Shown one piece after another: positions 37,187-47,073 of a DNA stretch of 64,000 nt. This DNA is from Flavobacterium sp. J372 (GTDB lineage: Bacteria > Bacteroidota > Bacteroidia > Flavobacteriales > Flavobacteriaceae). The position numbers and the translations under genes were made by a program. The notes below the pieces were generated by a model that was not told the origin of the DNA, ran no database searches, and was given only the letters and a program-made list of their open reading frames with translations. The stretch spans positions 1,052,001 to 1,116,000 of the forward strand of contig NZ_JAJOMZ010000004.1 of NCBI RefSeq assembly GCF_024699965.1. The letters are read 5' to 3'. The first letter of the stretch is position 1. Each line of letters opens with the position of its first letter.

Positions 37187-39175
37187 ATGACATTCCAAGA
37201 ACAGATACAAGAGGGCATGCCGGCAGTTTTGCCGCAGCCAAAGCCTTACGAAACTGATATAAACCACGCACCGAAGCGTAAAGAAATTTTATCTGCAGAA
37301 GAGAAGAAGCTGGCGCTGCGGAATGCACTCCGATATTTTGAGCCTAAGCACCATGCAGAGCTTATTAAGGAGTTCAGTGACGAATTGGAAACATACGGCC
37401 GCATTTATATGTACCGCCTGCGCCCTGACTATAAAATGTACGCCAGGCCTATAGATGAGTATCCCGGCAAAAGTGAGCAGGCCAAAGCTATCATGCTTAT
37501 GATTCAGAACAACCTTGACTATGCTGTGGCACAGCATCCGCACGAGCTTATAACATATGGCGGTAACGGTGCGGTATTCTCAAACTGGGCGCAATACAGG
37601 CTTACAATGAAATACCTTAGCGAAATGACCGACGAGCAGACGCTGGTAATGTACAGCGGCCACCCAATGGGGTTGTTTCCTTCGCATAAAGACGCGCCGA
37701 GGGTAGTGGTGACCAATGGTATGATGATACCTAACTACTCAAAGCCGGATGACTGGGAGAAATTCAATGCGCTGGGAGTAACACAGTATGGGCAAATGAC
37801 CGCCGGCAGCTATATGTATATTGGTCCGCAGGGAATTGTACACGGTACAACCATTACAGTACTGAACGGTGGGCGCAAAATATCTAAAAACGGCGAAGGC
37901 CTTGAAGGTAAGCTATTTGTAACATCGGGGCTTGGCGGCATGAGCGGGGCGCAACCAAAGGCTGGCAACATTGCCGGATGTATAACTGTTTGTGCTGAAG
38001 TGAACCCTAAAGCAGTACATACGCGCCACTCACAAGGCTGGGTTGATGAGGTGATAACCAATCTTGATGAGCTTGTAATACGAGTACGTAAGGCTAAAGA
38101 AGCTAAAGAAGTAGTATCAATAGCATATCAGGGCAGCGTGGTAGATGTATGGGAAAAATTTGACACTGAAAATATTCATATAGACCTTGGCAGTGACCAG
38201 ACATCGCTTCATAACCCTTGGGCAGGAGGCTATTACCCGGTAGGCTTATCATTTGAGGAAGCCAATGATATGATGGCCAACAACCCTGAATTGTTTAAAG
38301 AAAAAGTGCAGGAATCACTGCGCAGGCAGGCAGATGCAATCAATAAACACACCGCAAAGGGAACATACTTCTTCGATTATGGCAATGCTTTCTTATTGGA
38401 GGCATCACGTGCGGGGGCAGATATTATGGCGCCAAACGGCATCGATTTTAAATACCCGAGCTACGTGCAGGATATTATGGGGCCTATGTGCTTTGATTAC
38501 GGTTTTGGTCCCTTCAGATGGGTATGTGCTTCAGGCAAGCCTGAAGATTTAGCAGGGCCCGATGCTATTGCAGCCAATGTACTGGAAGAAATGGCAAAGA
38601 CAGCTCCTGATGAAATTAAGCAGCAAATGCAGGACAATATTCGTTGGATAAAAGGTGCACAGGAAAATAAGCTGGTAGTAGGTTCGCAGGCGCGAATCCT
38701 GTACGCCGATGCTGAAGGGCGTATTAATATCGCTAAAGCATTTAACGAAGCCATTGCCAAAGGTGAAATAGGCTATGTGATACTGGGCCGTGATCACCAT
38801 GATGTAAGCGGTACCGACTCACCATATCGTGAAACTTCAAACATTTATGACGGTTCACGCTTCACAGCTGATATGGCCATACATAATGTGATAGGCGACA
38901 GCTTCCGCGGGGCAACCTGGGTTAGTATCCATAACGGCGGCGGCGTAGGCTGGGGAGAGGTTATAAACGGGGGCTTCGGCATGGTTCTTGATGGTTCTAC
39001 CGATGCATCAAGGCGACTGGAATCAATGCTTTTCTGGGATGTGAATAACGGTATTGCAAGGCGTAGCTGGGCACGGAATGATGAAGCCATATTTGCCATA
39101 AAAAGGGCAATGGAAGCTCAGCCGCTGCTTAAGGTGACGCTGCCTAATATGGTTGACGACGCATTGCTGGGTTAG
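37187..39175 (+). CDS. hutU: Urocanate hydratase
   Basis: Second enzyme of histidine degradation, adding water to urocanate to form imidazolone propionate, with NAD+ as a tight electrophilic cofactor. The 662-residue protein matches the family throughout: MYSGHPMGLFPSHKDAPRVV, GQMTAGSYMYIGPQGIVHGT, TSGLGGMSGAQPKAGN, PKAVHTRHSQGWVDEV, and DYGFGPFRWVCASG, with the cysteine that is catalytic in the family. It is about 100 residues longer than the Pseudomonas enzyme, mainly by an N-terminal extension. hutH, hutI and hutG are not adjacent. The arginase-fold gene at 21.7 kb is not a convincing hutG. Confidence 0.95.
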   Translation: MTFQEQIQEGMPAVLPQPKPYETDINHAPKRKEILSAEEKKLALRNALRYFEPKHHAELIKEFSDELETYGRIYMYRLRPDYKMYARPIDEYPGKSEQAKAIMLMIQNNLDYAVAQHPHELITYGGNGAVFSNWAQYRLTMKYLSEMTDEQTLVMYSGHPMGLFPSHKDAPRVVVTNGMMIPNYSKPDDWEKFNALGVTQYGQMTAGSYMYIGPQGIVHGTTITVLNGGRKISKNGEGLEGKLFVTSGLGGMSGAQPKAGNIAGCITVCAEVNPKAVHTRHSQGWVDEVITNLDELVIRVRKAKEAKEVVSIAYQGSVVDVWEKFDTENIHIDLGSDQTSLHNPWAGGYYPVGLSFEEANDMMANNPELFKEKVQESLRRQADAINKHTAKGTYFFDYGNAFLLEASRAGADIMAPNGIDFKYPSYVQDIMGPMCFDYGFGPFRWVCASGKPEDLAGPDAIAANVLEEMAKTAPDEIKQQMQDNIRWIKGAQENKLVVGSQARILYADAEGRINIAKAFNEAIAKGEIGYVILGRDHHDVSGTDSPYRETSNIYDGSRFTADMAIHNVIGDSFRGATWVSIHNGGGVGWGEVINGGFGMVLDGSTDASRRLESMLFWDVNNGIARRSWARNDEAIFAIKRAMEAQPLLKVTLPNMVDDALLG

Positions 39176-39225
39176 CTTCTCTTAACAGGCCGGTGCAATC
39201 TTTCACTCAAATAATTTTCACTGCT

Positions 39226-39777
39226 ATGAAAAATCTAAGATTACTATCGGTACTGTTTATTGCTGCTATAGCGGCATCATGCAGTTCCATTCGCGTATCA
39301 TCAGATTATGATGACCGTGCCGACTTTACAGCCTACAAGACCTATGGTTTTTTTAAAGACGGTATTGATAAGGCAGACATCTCTGACCTTGACAAGAAAC
39401 GCATAATGCGTGCTATTGACGATGAGTTCACCAAAAAAGGTTACACTAAAAGTGACAAACCAGACCTGCTTGTAAACTTCTTTACCAAATCACGGAAAGA
39501 AGTAAACATTGGCAACTACAACAATGGTTGGGGTTGGGGTTACGGCTGGGGCTGGGGCGGCGGCCCGTGGGGCTGGGGCTGGGGTGGCAACTACACCTCT
39601 GTAAGGACAGACACCGAAGGTACACTGTATATAGACCTTGTTGACCCTGACAAGCAGGAACTTGTTTGGCAGGGTGTTGGTACAGGTTTACTTACTCAGG
39701 ACCGCGATAAGAAACAACAGCTAATAAATGAGTTTGTTGCAAAGATACTCACGCAGTTCCCGCCGGAAAAGAAATAG
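39226..39777 (+). CDS. DUF4136 lipoprotein with a Gly/Trp-repeat insert
   Basis: The 183-residue lipoprotein has its lipobox at IAASCSSI. The DUF4136 domain is visible: SDYDDRADFTAYKTYGFF, KRIMRAIDDEFTKKGYTKSD, KPDLLVNFFTKSRKE, and LYIDLVDPDKQELVWQGVG. A segment made of GWGWG repeats (near residues 99-121) interrupts the domain at the place where relatives often carry Gly, Trp and Tyr. It is probably a periplasmic face protein of the outer membrane. I start at ATG 39226, which gives a clean signal peptide. Confidence 0.88.
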   Translation: MKNLRLLSVLFIAAIAASCSSIRVSSDYDDRADFTAYKTYGFFKDGIDKADISDLDKKRIMRAIDDEFTKKGYTKSDKPDLLVNFFTKSRKEVNIGNYNNGWGWGYGWGWGGGPWGWGWGGNYTSVRTDTEGTLYIDLVDPDKQELVWQGVGTGLLTQDRDKKQQLINEFVAKILTQFPPEKK

Positions 39778-39795
39778 GAAGATTTGATTATCGAT

Positions 39796-39824
39796 AAAAG
39801 CCTGCCATTGTGCGGGCTTTTTTT
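39796..39824 (+). terminator. Terminator of the DUF4136 gene
   Basis: AAAAGCCTGC pairs with GCGGGCTTTT (one T-G pair) around CATTGT, followed by more T. The same GCC-CATTGT-GGC hairpin core recurs at 45079-45100. Confidence 0.8.
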
Positions 39825-39887
39825 ATACCTGTACGCAACCTTTAAAAGAATTTGGCATCTCTAATAAACAAACCAAAACCACATGCT

Positions 39888-42278
39888 ATGAAAAAGACTT
39901 TACTTTTTGCGTTTCTGTTTTTTACAGGGATGCTATCTGCACAGATTGTAAATATTCCTGACGCTGCTTTTAAAGCAAAGCTACTATCTGCAGATGTTGC
40001 ACTTAATAGCAACGGAAGCTCGATATTAATTGATACCAATAATGACAGTGAAATTCAGGTTAGCGAAGCATTGGCAGTTTATACACTTAACCTTAGCAAT
40101 TTTTCATCACCAAACCTTGAAGGCATAAGCGCATTTTCAAATTTGAAGGAACTATATTGCACAAGTTGCCTTATTCTCACAGTTGATGTAACAGCCTTAA
40201 CCAATCTTGAAAAATTAGAATTTTCTACATCAAATGTTACAACGTCAATAAACGTTACAGGACTCCAGAATCTAAAGAAAATAAATATATCCGGCTGCAG
40301 TGCACTAACGTCATTTAGTGTTTCAGGCCTAGCAGCGCTCCAACAACTATATATGCAGGGAAACATTAATTTGGAGCAACTCTCCTTAACAGGTTCTATT
40401 AGTTTACAGTCGATAACTTTAAGCGGTAAATTAGAGACTATTAATTTAATAGGTCTTGTTAATTTAGAAATATTCAGGGTTACAGGCAACGGTATGCATT
40501 TGAAAAATGTAGTTATGTCGAGCCTGCCAGCACTTAAAATATTTGACATTTCACTTAATCAGGTTGAACATGGGTTAGATTTTTCGGCATCACCATTACT
40601 CGAATATCTTAATGTCGGGTCTAACCAAGTTCCCTCTCTAATATTGGGCTTTAAGCCAGAACTTTATAGCCTTAGGTGCTTTAATAACCATTTGACAGAG
40701 TTGGATTTAAGCGGTTGCCCGGTGTTGGAAAGTGTATATGCACATGGAAATGATATTGCGTACTTAAATTTAAAAAATGGAACAACTGCGCCCGAATCTT
40801 TGACCATTGTATCATCGACAGATCCGCAACCCGCTATGTACATTTGTATAGATGAAGGTGAAGAAACATATATACAAAACAACCTATCACAACTTGGATT
40901 GGGAGGAATACCTTTTCTAATGAACAGTTATTGCTCGTTCAATCCCGGCGGAAATTACAACACAATTTCAGGTACGTTTACTTTTGATGGTGATAACAAT
41001 GGATGTACATCATCCGATGCTGCCGCCAGAAACATCAAGGTGGGAATAAATGATGGTATACAAACAGGAACTGCAATAACTAATATATCAGGTAACTATA
41101 ATTTCTACACTCAAGATGGCAACTTCACACTCACACCGCAATTCGAAAACAATTGGTTTACTGCCACACCAGCAATTGCCACGGTAAATTTTGCTGATAA
41201 TAACAACAATGCTACAACGCAAAATTTCTGCATATCGCCAAATGGTGTACATCCGGATGTTGAAGTTGTGCTTGTGTCTCAAAATGGCGCGCAGCCGGGT
41301 TTTGATGCCCGCTACCAAATCGTTTTCAAAAATAAAGGCAACCAGACTTTAAGTGGAAATATTGTATTAAACTTTGATGACACTATCCTTGATTATGTGT
41401 CGCTAGGCTCCACAGCGCCAACATCAACATCCAACGGACAACTTACATGGGATTACAGCAACCTGTTGCCATTTGAAAGCCGTACCCTTAATGTAGTGCT
41501 CAACCTGAACGGCCCGATGGAAACCCCGCCGGTAAACCTCGACGATGTGCTGAATTATACTGTAAGCATAACCCCAGCTACAGGCGACGAAACTCCTGCA
41601 GATAACACTTTTACGCTAAACCAGATTGTTACGGGTTCTTATGACCCGAATGATATTACCTGTCTTGAAGGTGACACCGTGCATCCTGATAAGATTGGTG
41701 AGTACCTGCACTACAATATCAATTTCGAAAATACTGGTACGGCTCCTGCCACGTTTATTGTGGTTAAAGATGTTATTAATGCAGCGCAATACGATATCAA
41801 CAGCATGCAGATGCTGCACGCATCGCACAATGTTGAAACGCGTATAAATAGTAACAAAGTAGAATTTTTCTTTGATGATATTAACCTGGGTCCATTGGCC
41901 AAAGGCAATGTGGTGTTCAAGATAAAAACAAAACCTACAGTAGCGGTTAATTCGACAGTGACGAACAAAGCCGAGATATTCTTTGACTACAACTGGCCTA
42001 TTGTAACTAACGAAGCAGAAACTACATTCGCAGTACTAAGCGCAGGCGATTTTACAATAGACGATTCAGTGTCGGTATATCCTAACCCTGCGATAGCGAA
42101 TGTTACCATAAAGGCTTCTTCTGAGATAACATCTGTACAACTTTATGACATACAGGGCAGGCTCTTAATGGCAAACAAAGATGCAACCCTTGATGTTTCA
42201 GACAGGGCATCAGGCATATATTTTGTAAAAGTGATTACTGAAAAAGGAATGAAAGTTGAGAAGCTGGTGAGAAAGTAA
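39888..42278 (+). CDS. Secreted leucine-rich-repeat protein with T9SS sorting domain (copy 1)
   Basis: The 796-residue secreted protein has a signal peptide (LLFAFLFFTGMLSAQ). A repeat region of about residues 60-300 contains leucine-rich repeats of the type LxNLKxLxLSGN (for example TNLEKLEFSTSNVTT, LQNLKKINISGCSALTS, LVNLEIFRVTGNGMH). A bacterial repeat domain follows (NTISGTFTFDGDNNGCTSSD), then a DUF11-like domain and the DUF7619-type segment (GSYDPNDITCLEGD, INFENTGTAPATFIVVKDV, EIFFDYNWPIVTNEAETTF). The last about 70 residues are a type A T9SS sorting domain (VSVYPNPAIANVTIKASS to KLVRK). The gene lies just upstream of a paralogue with a near-identical C-terminal half. Confidence 0.92.
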   Translation: MKKTLLFAFLFFTGMLSAQIVNIPDAAFKAKLLSADVALNSNGSSILIDTNNDSEIQVSEALAVYTLNLSNFSSPNLEGISAFSNLKELYCTSCLILTVDVTALTNLEKLEFSTSNVTTSINVTGLQNLKKINISGCSALTSFSVSGLAALQQLYMQGNINLEQLSLTGSISLQSITLSGKLETINLIGLVNLEIFRVTGNGMHLKNVVMSSLPALKIFDISLNQVEHGLDFSASPLLEYLNVGSNQVPSLILGFKPELYSLRCFNNHLTELDLSGCPVLESVYAHGNDIAYLNLKNGTTAPESLTIVSSTDPQPAMYICIDEGEETYIQNNLSQLGLGGIPFLMNSYCSFNPGGNYNTISGTFTFDGDNNGCTSSDAAARNIKVGINDGIQTGTAITNISGNYNFYTQDGNFTLTPQFENNWFTATPAIATVNFADNNNNATTQNFCISPNGVHPDVEVVLVSQNGAQPGFDARYQIVFKNKGNQTLSGNIVLNFDDTILDYVSLGSTAPTSTSNGQLTWDYSNLLPFESRTLNVVLNLNGPMETPPVNLDDVLNYTVSITPATGDETPADNTFTLNQIVTGSYDPNDITCLEGDTVHPDKIGEYLHYNINFENTGTAPATFIVVKDVINAAQYDINSMQMLHASHNVETRINSNKVEFFFDDINLGPLAKGNVVFKIKTKPTVAVNSTVTNKAEIFFDYNWPIVTNEAETTFAVLSAGDFTIDDSVSVYPNPAIANVTIKASSEITSVQLYDIQGRLLMANKDATLDVSDRASGIYFVKVITEKGMKVEKLVRK

Positions 42279-42394
42279 TTATTATAAAGAACTATTGAAG
42301 CCCGCACTAAAGCGGTCATTTTATTGTAAGTTATTGAAATTAATGTTTTTGTAAAAAGTATTTTTTATATTTTAGCAGGATAATCACACATGCT

Positions 42395-45062
42395 ATGAAA
42401 AAAGCATTACTTCTTCTTCTCTTAATTATTTCATTTGCTGCATCAGCGCAGGTTGTAAATATACCTGATGCTACTCTCAAAAATATTTTTCTTGCATCAA
42501 CCGCAACCAGCAGTGTTGCAAAGAATAGTGCGGGTATGCCTTTAAAAATTGACGCTAATAACGATGGTCAAATTCAGGTGTCAGAATCCCAAGCGGCTTA
42601 TAGTATAAGGATTTATGGCGGTTATACTTTAAGTATTCAAAATTTTACAGGATTAGAGGCTTTTACCAATCTTCGTAAACTTGAATTAGGGAGAAATTAT
42701 TGGGGGATTTCAATTACTCGATCTTTCAACAATGACACATCTGGAAGAACTGTATTGTTCTACCATGTATGGCTTAAAAAGTTTAAATCTTGGCAATATA
42801 TCAACTCTCAAGAAGGTTACTTTGGATGGAGTAGGACTTGAACTCATGTCTGCAGATTTTCTCCAAGCACAATCTAACCTGGAGTTTCTTTTAATAACTG
42901 ATAACAGACTACAATCATTAAATCTTTCAGGGCTTAGTGCACTTAAAGAATTTAAATTTCAAAATACAAACTTTACCATTAAAGGACCATTAGCAAATCT
43001 TACCCTTGGGGGTAATGGTTCGCTTACTAAATTAGAATTTCATAATACAAAAGTTGAAGGTGTAAATCTTGGAGGAGCTCCAAACCTAAAAGATATTAAT
43101 TTGTCAAACAATAATCTACTGCAAGTTAATTTACAAGGTTTGACTCAACTTGTAAAGTTGGATCTGTCTAAAAATTATCTTCAGCAACTGGATCTACAAG
43201 GTCTCAGCCAGCTTAAAGAGGTAACTGCAACTGATAACAATATTCAACAGATCAACATCCAAGGATTGAATCAATTGGAAAATATTAATTTCAAAAATAA
43301 TAGCATTTCTAATATAGACTTGGTCTCGCCCAGTTTAAAGTTCGTTACTATATCGGATAATGTACTATCTCAGCTTTTAATCGAAGATATGCCGAATTTA
43401 AAAAGTATCGTTTGTGATAATAATATTATTTCTCAATTAGAAGTTGGCCATCTGCCTAATTTGGAATCTGTATCATGTAAACAAAATCCTGTTACATCGT
43501 TGGATTTTAGTAACTGTCCAAAATTTAGGTATGCAGGTTTTGGAGGCAACATCACAGGCCCTCACCTTAATTATCTTAACGTTAAGAACGGTTATGGCGT
43601 AATCAATTTTGCTCAAAATTCTGTCAGTGCTCCGCTTTACATATGTGCAGACGAAGGTGAACAGGCATTTGTGTCAACTTATTTTGCCAACCAGCCAGTG
43701 ACTGTGAGCACCTATTGCTCTTTTACTCCCGGCGGTAATTATAATACTATAGCAGGGGCATTTACTTTTGACGGTGATAGCAACGGATGTACATCTAATG
43801 ATGCGTTGGCCCAAAATGTAAGGATCGGGATAAGTGACGGAATCCAAACCGGGGCGACAATTACTAACAATTCATGCAACTACAATTTTTACACCCAAGT
43901 AGGCAACTTCACACTCACACCGCAATTCGAAAATAACTGGTTTGCCGTTACACCTGCTACCGCTACTGTAAACTTTACCGACAATAATAACAACACGGCA
44001 ATCCAAAACTTCTGCATATCGCCAAATGGTGTACATCCGGATGTTGAGGTGATACTTTTGCCAGTAATTAGTGCCCAACCAGGATTTGATGCCCGCTACC
44101 AAATCGTTTTCAAAAACAAAGGTAACCAGACGTTGAGCGGCAATGTTTTTTTAGGTTATGATGAGACAGTACTAGATTATGTAGCTCTAGGCTCTACAGC
44201 TCCAACATCAACAGCAAATGGCCAATTAACCTGGGCATATAGCAATCTTTTGCCATTTGAAAGCCGTACGCTTAATGTAGTGCTCAACCTGAACGGCCCA
44301 ATGGAAACCCCGCCGGTAAACCTCGACGATGTGCTGAATTATATTGTAAGCATAACCCCAGCTACAGGCGACGAAACTCCTGCAAATAATACTTTTACCC
44401 TTAACCAGGTTGTTATAGGCTCTTATGACCCGAATGATATTACCTGCCTTGAAGGTGACATCGTTCACCCTGATAAAATTGGCCAGTACCTGCACTACAA
44501 TATCAACTTTGAGAATACAGGCACGGCACCTGCAACTTTTATTGTAGTGAAAGATGTAATCAACGCTCAGCAGTATGACATCAACAGCCTGCAGATGCTG
44601 CATTCATCACACAACGTTGAGACACGCATCAACGGGAACAAAGTAGAGTTCTTCTTTGATGAAATCAATCTCGCGCCCCTTGGTAAAGGCAACGTGGTGT
44701 TCAAGATGAAAACAAAACCTACAGTAGCGATTAATTCTACCGTGATGAATAAAGCTGAGATATTCTTTGACTACAACTGGCCTATTGTAACAAATGAAGC
44801 AGAGACTACCTTTGCAGTACTTAGCGCAGGTGATTTTGCTGTGGACAATTCAGTGTCAATATATCCTAACCCGGCTATCACCAATGTTACCATAAAAGCT
44901 TCTTCAGCTATAACATCAGTACAGCTTTATGATATACAGGGCAGGCTGCTCATTGCAACAAATAATACAATTCTTGATGTTTCAGACAGGGCATCAGGTA
45001 TATATTTTGTAAAAGTGATGACGGAAAAAGGCATGAAGATTGAGAAGCTGGTGAGAAAGTAA
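42395..45062 (+). CDS. Secreted leucine-rich-repeat protein with T9SS sorting domain (copy 2), frame broken
   Basis: Paralogue of the upstream gene, with the same signal peptide style (LLLLLLIISFAASAQVVNIP), a different LRR region (LSALKEFKFQNTNFTIKGP, LTQLVKLDLSKNYLQQLDLQ) and a nearly identical second half from the TFDGDSNGCTSND domain to the T9SS C-terminal KLVRK. The frame changes in the G5 run at 42702-42706; taking out one G gives NYWGFQLLDLSTMTHLEELY, a continuous LRR. About 888 residues when joined. The first 1.3 kb is clearly more AT-rich than the shared second half, so the repeats and the C-terminal module have different histories. Confidence 0.9.
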
Positions 45063-45078
45063 TATTTAAAGAACTATG

Positions 45079-45106
45079 AAGCCCGCCATTGTGCGGGCTT
45101 TTTTGT
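45079..45106 (+). terminator. Terminator of LRR copy 2
   Basis: AAGCCCGC pairs perfectly with GCGGGCTT around CATTGT, followed by TTTTGTTTT. Confidence 0.88.
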
Positions 45107-45178
45107 TTTACTATTATTTTGCTCTATTATACTATTTCAAAATATATACTTCAGCTTTTATCACGGTTTAGTGAGAAA

Positions 45179-45194
45179 TTCGTAATTTTACGAA
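45179..45194 (+). promoter_or_regulatory. Palindrome abutting the hydroxylase start codon
   Basis: TTCGTAATTTTACGAA has perfect 7-bp arms (TTCGTAA and TTACGAA) with a 2-bp centre and directly touches the ATG. The core TAATTTTA is a partial -7 box, so it may be both a regulator site and a start region for a very short leader. Confidence 0.45.
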
Positions 45195-46970
45195 ATGACT
45201 AATGTACAAGGCATGAATGCACAAATAGAGACTAACCCACTTATAGAAAGGCTGCCGCAACACCTGAAGCAGTTTATAAAATCACAGGATTACGGAGATT
45301 ATACACCTATAAACCAGGCCGTGTGGCGCTATGTAATGCGCAAAAATGTTAATTATTTGAGCAGGGTAGCTCACAGTTCATACCTTGAAGGCCTTAAGAA
45401 AACCGGAATTGAGGTAGACAGCATACCCAGCATGTACGGTATGAACCGTATTTTGCAGGAAATTGGCTGGGCTGCCGTTGCGGTTGACGGTTTTATTCCG
45501 CCGAATGCATTTATGGAGTTCCAGGCATATAATGTACTTGTTATTGCCAGTGACATACGCCAGCTGGAGCATATAGAATATACTCCGGCACCGGATATTA
45601 TACACGAAGGTGCGGGCCATGCGCCTATTATAGCTAACCCTGAATATGCCGAATATTTAAGGCGTTTCGGCGAGATAGGGTGTAAAGCGATTTCATCAGC
45701 GCACGATTATGAAATTTACGAGGCGATACGCCTTTTATCAATACTAAAAGAGGCGGAGGGCACTCCCAAAGAAGAAATTGAGGCGGTTGAAAAGCGTGTA
45801 GATGACCTGCAAAATGCCGTGGTGGAGCCCAGCGAAATGGCGCTGATACGCAATTTGCACTGGTGGACAGTAGAGTACGGGCTAATAGGCACCGTTGAAG
45901 ACCCAAAAATATATGGCGCAGGCCTGCTTTCGTCAATAGGTGAAAGCGCTTGGTGCATGACCGACAATGTAAAAAAACTGACGTATGACATAGAAGCCGC
46001 TTACCAGAGTTTTGATATTACCAAGCCACAGCCGCAACTTTATGTTACTCCGGATTTCGCGCACCTTAGCCTTGTGCTTGAAGAGTTTGCAAACAAGATG
46101 GCATTGCGCACCGGCGGGCTTTCAGGTATACGCAAACTGATTGATTCGGGCGCTATAGGTACTATTGAGCTGAGTACGGGCATACAGGTTTCAGGAAAGT
46201 TTACCAATGTTATCGAGAATGAAGGTAAGCCGGTATATGTGCAGACTATGGGTAAAACAGCACTGTCTTATCGTGAGAAAGAGCTTGTAGGCCACGGAAC
46301 ATCATATCACGCTGAAGGTTTTGGCAGCCCAATAGGTAAACTAAAAGGCATTAACCTGGCCATTGAAGACATGAGTCCGCGTGACCTTATGGCCTATGAT
46401 ATTTATGAAGGCAAACGTACTACACTTGAGTTTGAAGGCGGGGTAACCGTTTCGGGTGAAATTATTACCGGTGCAAGAAACATCCAAGGCAAGATTATTA
46501 TCATAAGCTTTAAAGATTGTACTGTGACACATGGCGATACAGTTCTCTTTAAGCCTGAGTGGGGTGTTTATGACATGGCAGTAGGGAAGAAGGTGATTTC
46601 GGCATACTCAGGCCCGGCTGATGTAAACAGCTTTGACATGATTACACATGTACCGTCAAGCCAGACAATAAAAGCGAAAAAATCTCCGGAACGTGAAGAA
46701 CTGGAAGGCTTATACCAGGCAGTGCGCGATACACGCGAAGGAAGACAGGCGAAATTAACACCTGCAGAAATTTTTGCCAGGCTAAAGCAAAATCACCCGA
46801 ACGACTGGCTGCTTTCTGTTGAGCTGGCTGAGTTGCTCAATAAGAATAACAACCCGCTTTTGCAGGAAGTACTATTGCACCTTGATGATGTGAAGAAGCG
46901 CCGTGAAAAAGTGGCCCACCTTATTGACGGGGGACTTGAACTTATATTTGAAAAAGAAGAAATAAAATAA
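45195..46970 (+). CDS. phhA: Aromatic amino acid hydroxylase with long C-terminal extension
   Basis: Iron- and tetrahydropterin-dependent monooxygenase (phenylalanine-4-hydroxylase type). Iron ligands are visible: His137 and His142 in IIHEGAGHAP, and Glu227 in HWWTVEYGL. Between these ligands about 45 extra residues are inserted (GTPKEEIEAVEKRVDDLQ). The protein is 591 residues, while simple bacterial PhhA is about 260-300. The second half (about 330-591: GTIELSTGIQVSGKFTNVIE, GHGTSYHAEGFGSPIG) has no known domain that I can name. Bacteroidota commonly hold this long form. Which amino acid is hydroxylated is not shown by the sequence. It is a single-gene unit with its own terminator. Confidence 0.88.
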   Translation: MTNVQGMNAQIETNPLIERLPQHLKQFIKSQDYGDYTPINQAVWRYVMRKNVNYLSRVAHSSYLEGLKKTGIEVDSIPSMYGMNRILQEIGWAAVAVDGFIPPNAFMEFQAYNVLVIASDIRQLEHIEYTPAPDIIHEGAGHAPIIANPEYAEYLRRFGEIGCKAISSAHDYEIYEAIRLLSILKEAEGTPKEEIEAVEKRVDDLQNAVVEPSEMALIRNLHWWTVEYGLIGTVEDPKIYGAGLLSSIGESAWCMTDNVKKLTYDIEAAYQSFDITKPQPQLYVTPDFAHLSLVLEEFANKMALRTGGLSGIRKLIDSGAIGTIELSTGIQVSGKFTNVIENEGKPVYVQTMGKTALSYREKELVGHGTSYHAEGFGSPIGKLKGINLAIEDMSPRDLMAYDIYEGKRTTLEFEGGVTVSGEIITGARNIQGKIIIISFKDCTVTHGDTVLFKPEWGVYDMAVGKKVISAYSGPADVNSFDMITHVPSSQTIKAKKSPEREELEGLYQAVRDTREGRQAKLTPAEIFARLKQNHPNDWLLSVELAELLNKNNNPLLQEVLLHLDDVKKRREKVAHLIDGGLELIFEKEEIK

Positions 46971-46972
46971 GA

Positions 46973-46997
46973 AAAGCGCCTAGAGGCGCTTTTTTTT
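46973..46997 (+). terminator. Terminator of the hydroxylase gene
   Basis: AAAGCGCC pairs with GGCGCTTT around TAGA, followed by a T-run. Confidence 0.88.
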
Positions 46998-47068
46998 CCA
47001 TTTCGAACGAAGCGTAGCGTAGTGGAGAAATCTCAAAGTGATTAAGATTTCTCCTAACGTCGAAATGG
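46998..47068. repeat. REP-like palindromic element
   Basis: This is a 71-bp imperfect palindrome with outer arms CCATTTCGA (46998-47006) and TCGAAATGG (47060-47068) and inner arms GGAGAAATCT and AGATTTCTCC. The left shoulder holds GAAGCGTAGCGTAG, of the kind seen in dispersed flavobacterial repeats. It lies between two convergent genes, right after the terminator, which is the usual place for REP-like elements. Confidence 0.7.
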
Positions 47069-47073
47069 AATTA

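Noticed and set aside
42299-42325. Terminator between the two LRR genes
   Set aside because: The stem GCCCGC / GCGGTC is imperfect and the T-run is weak, so the genes may be co-transcribed.
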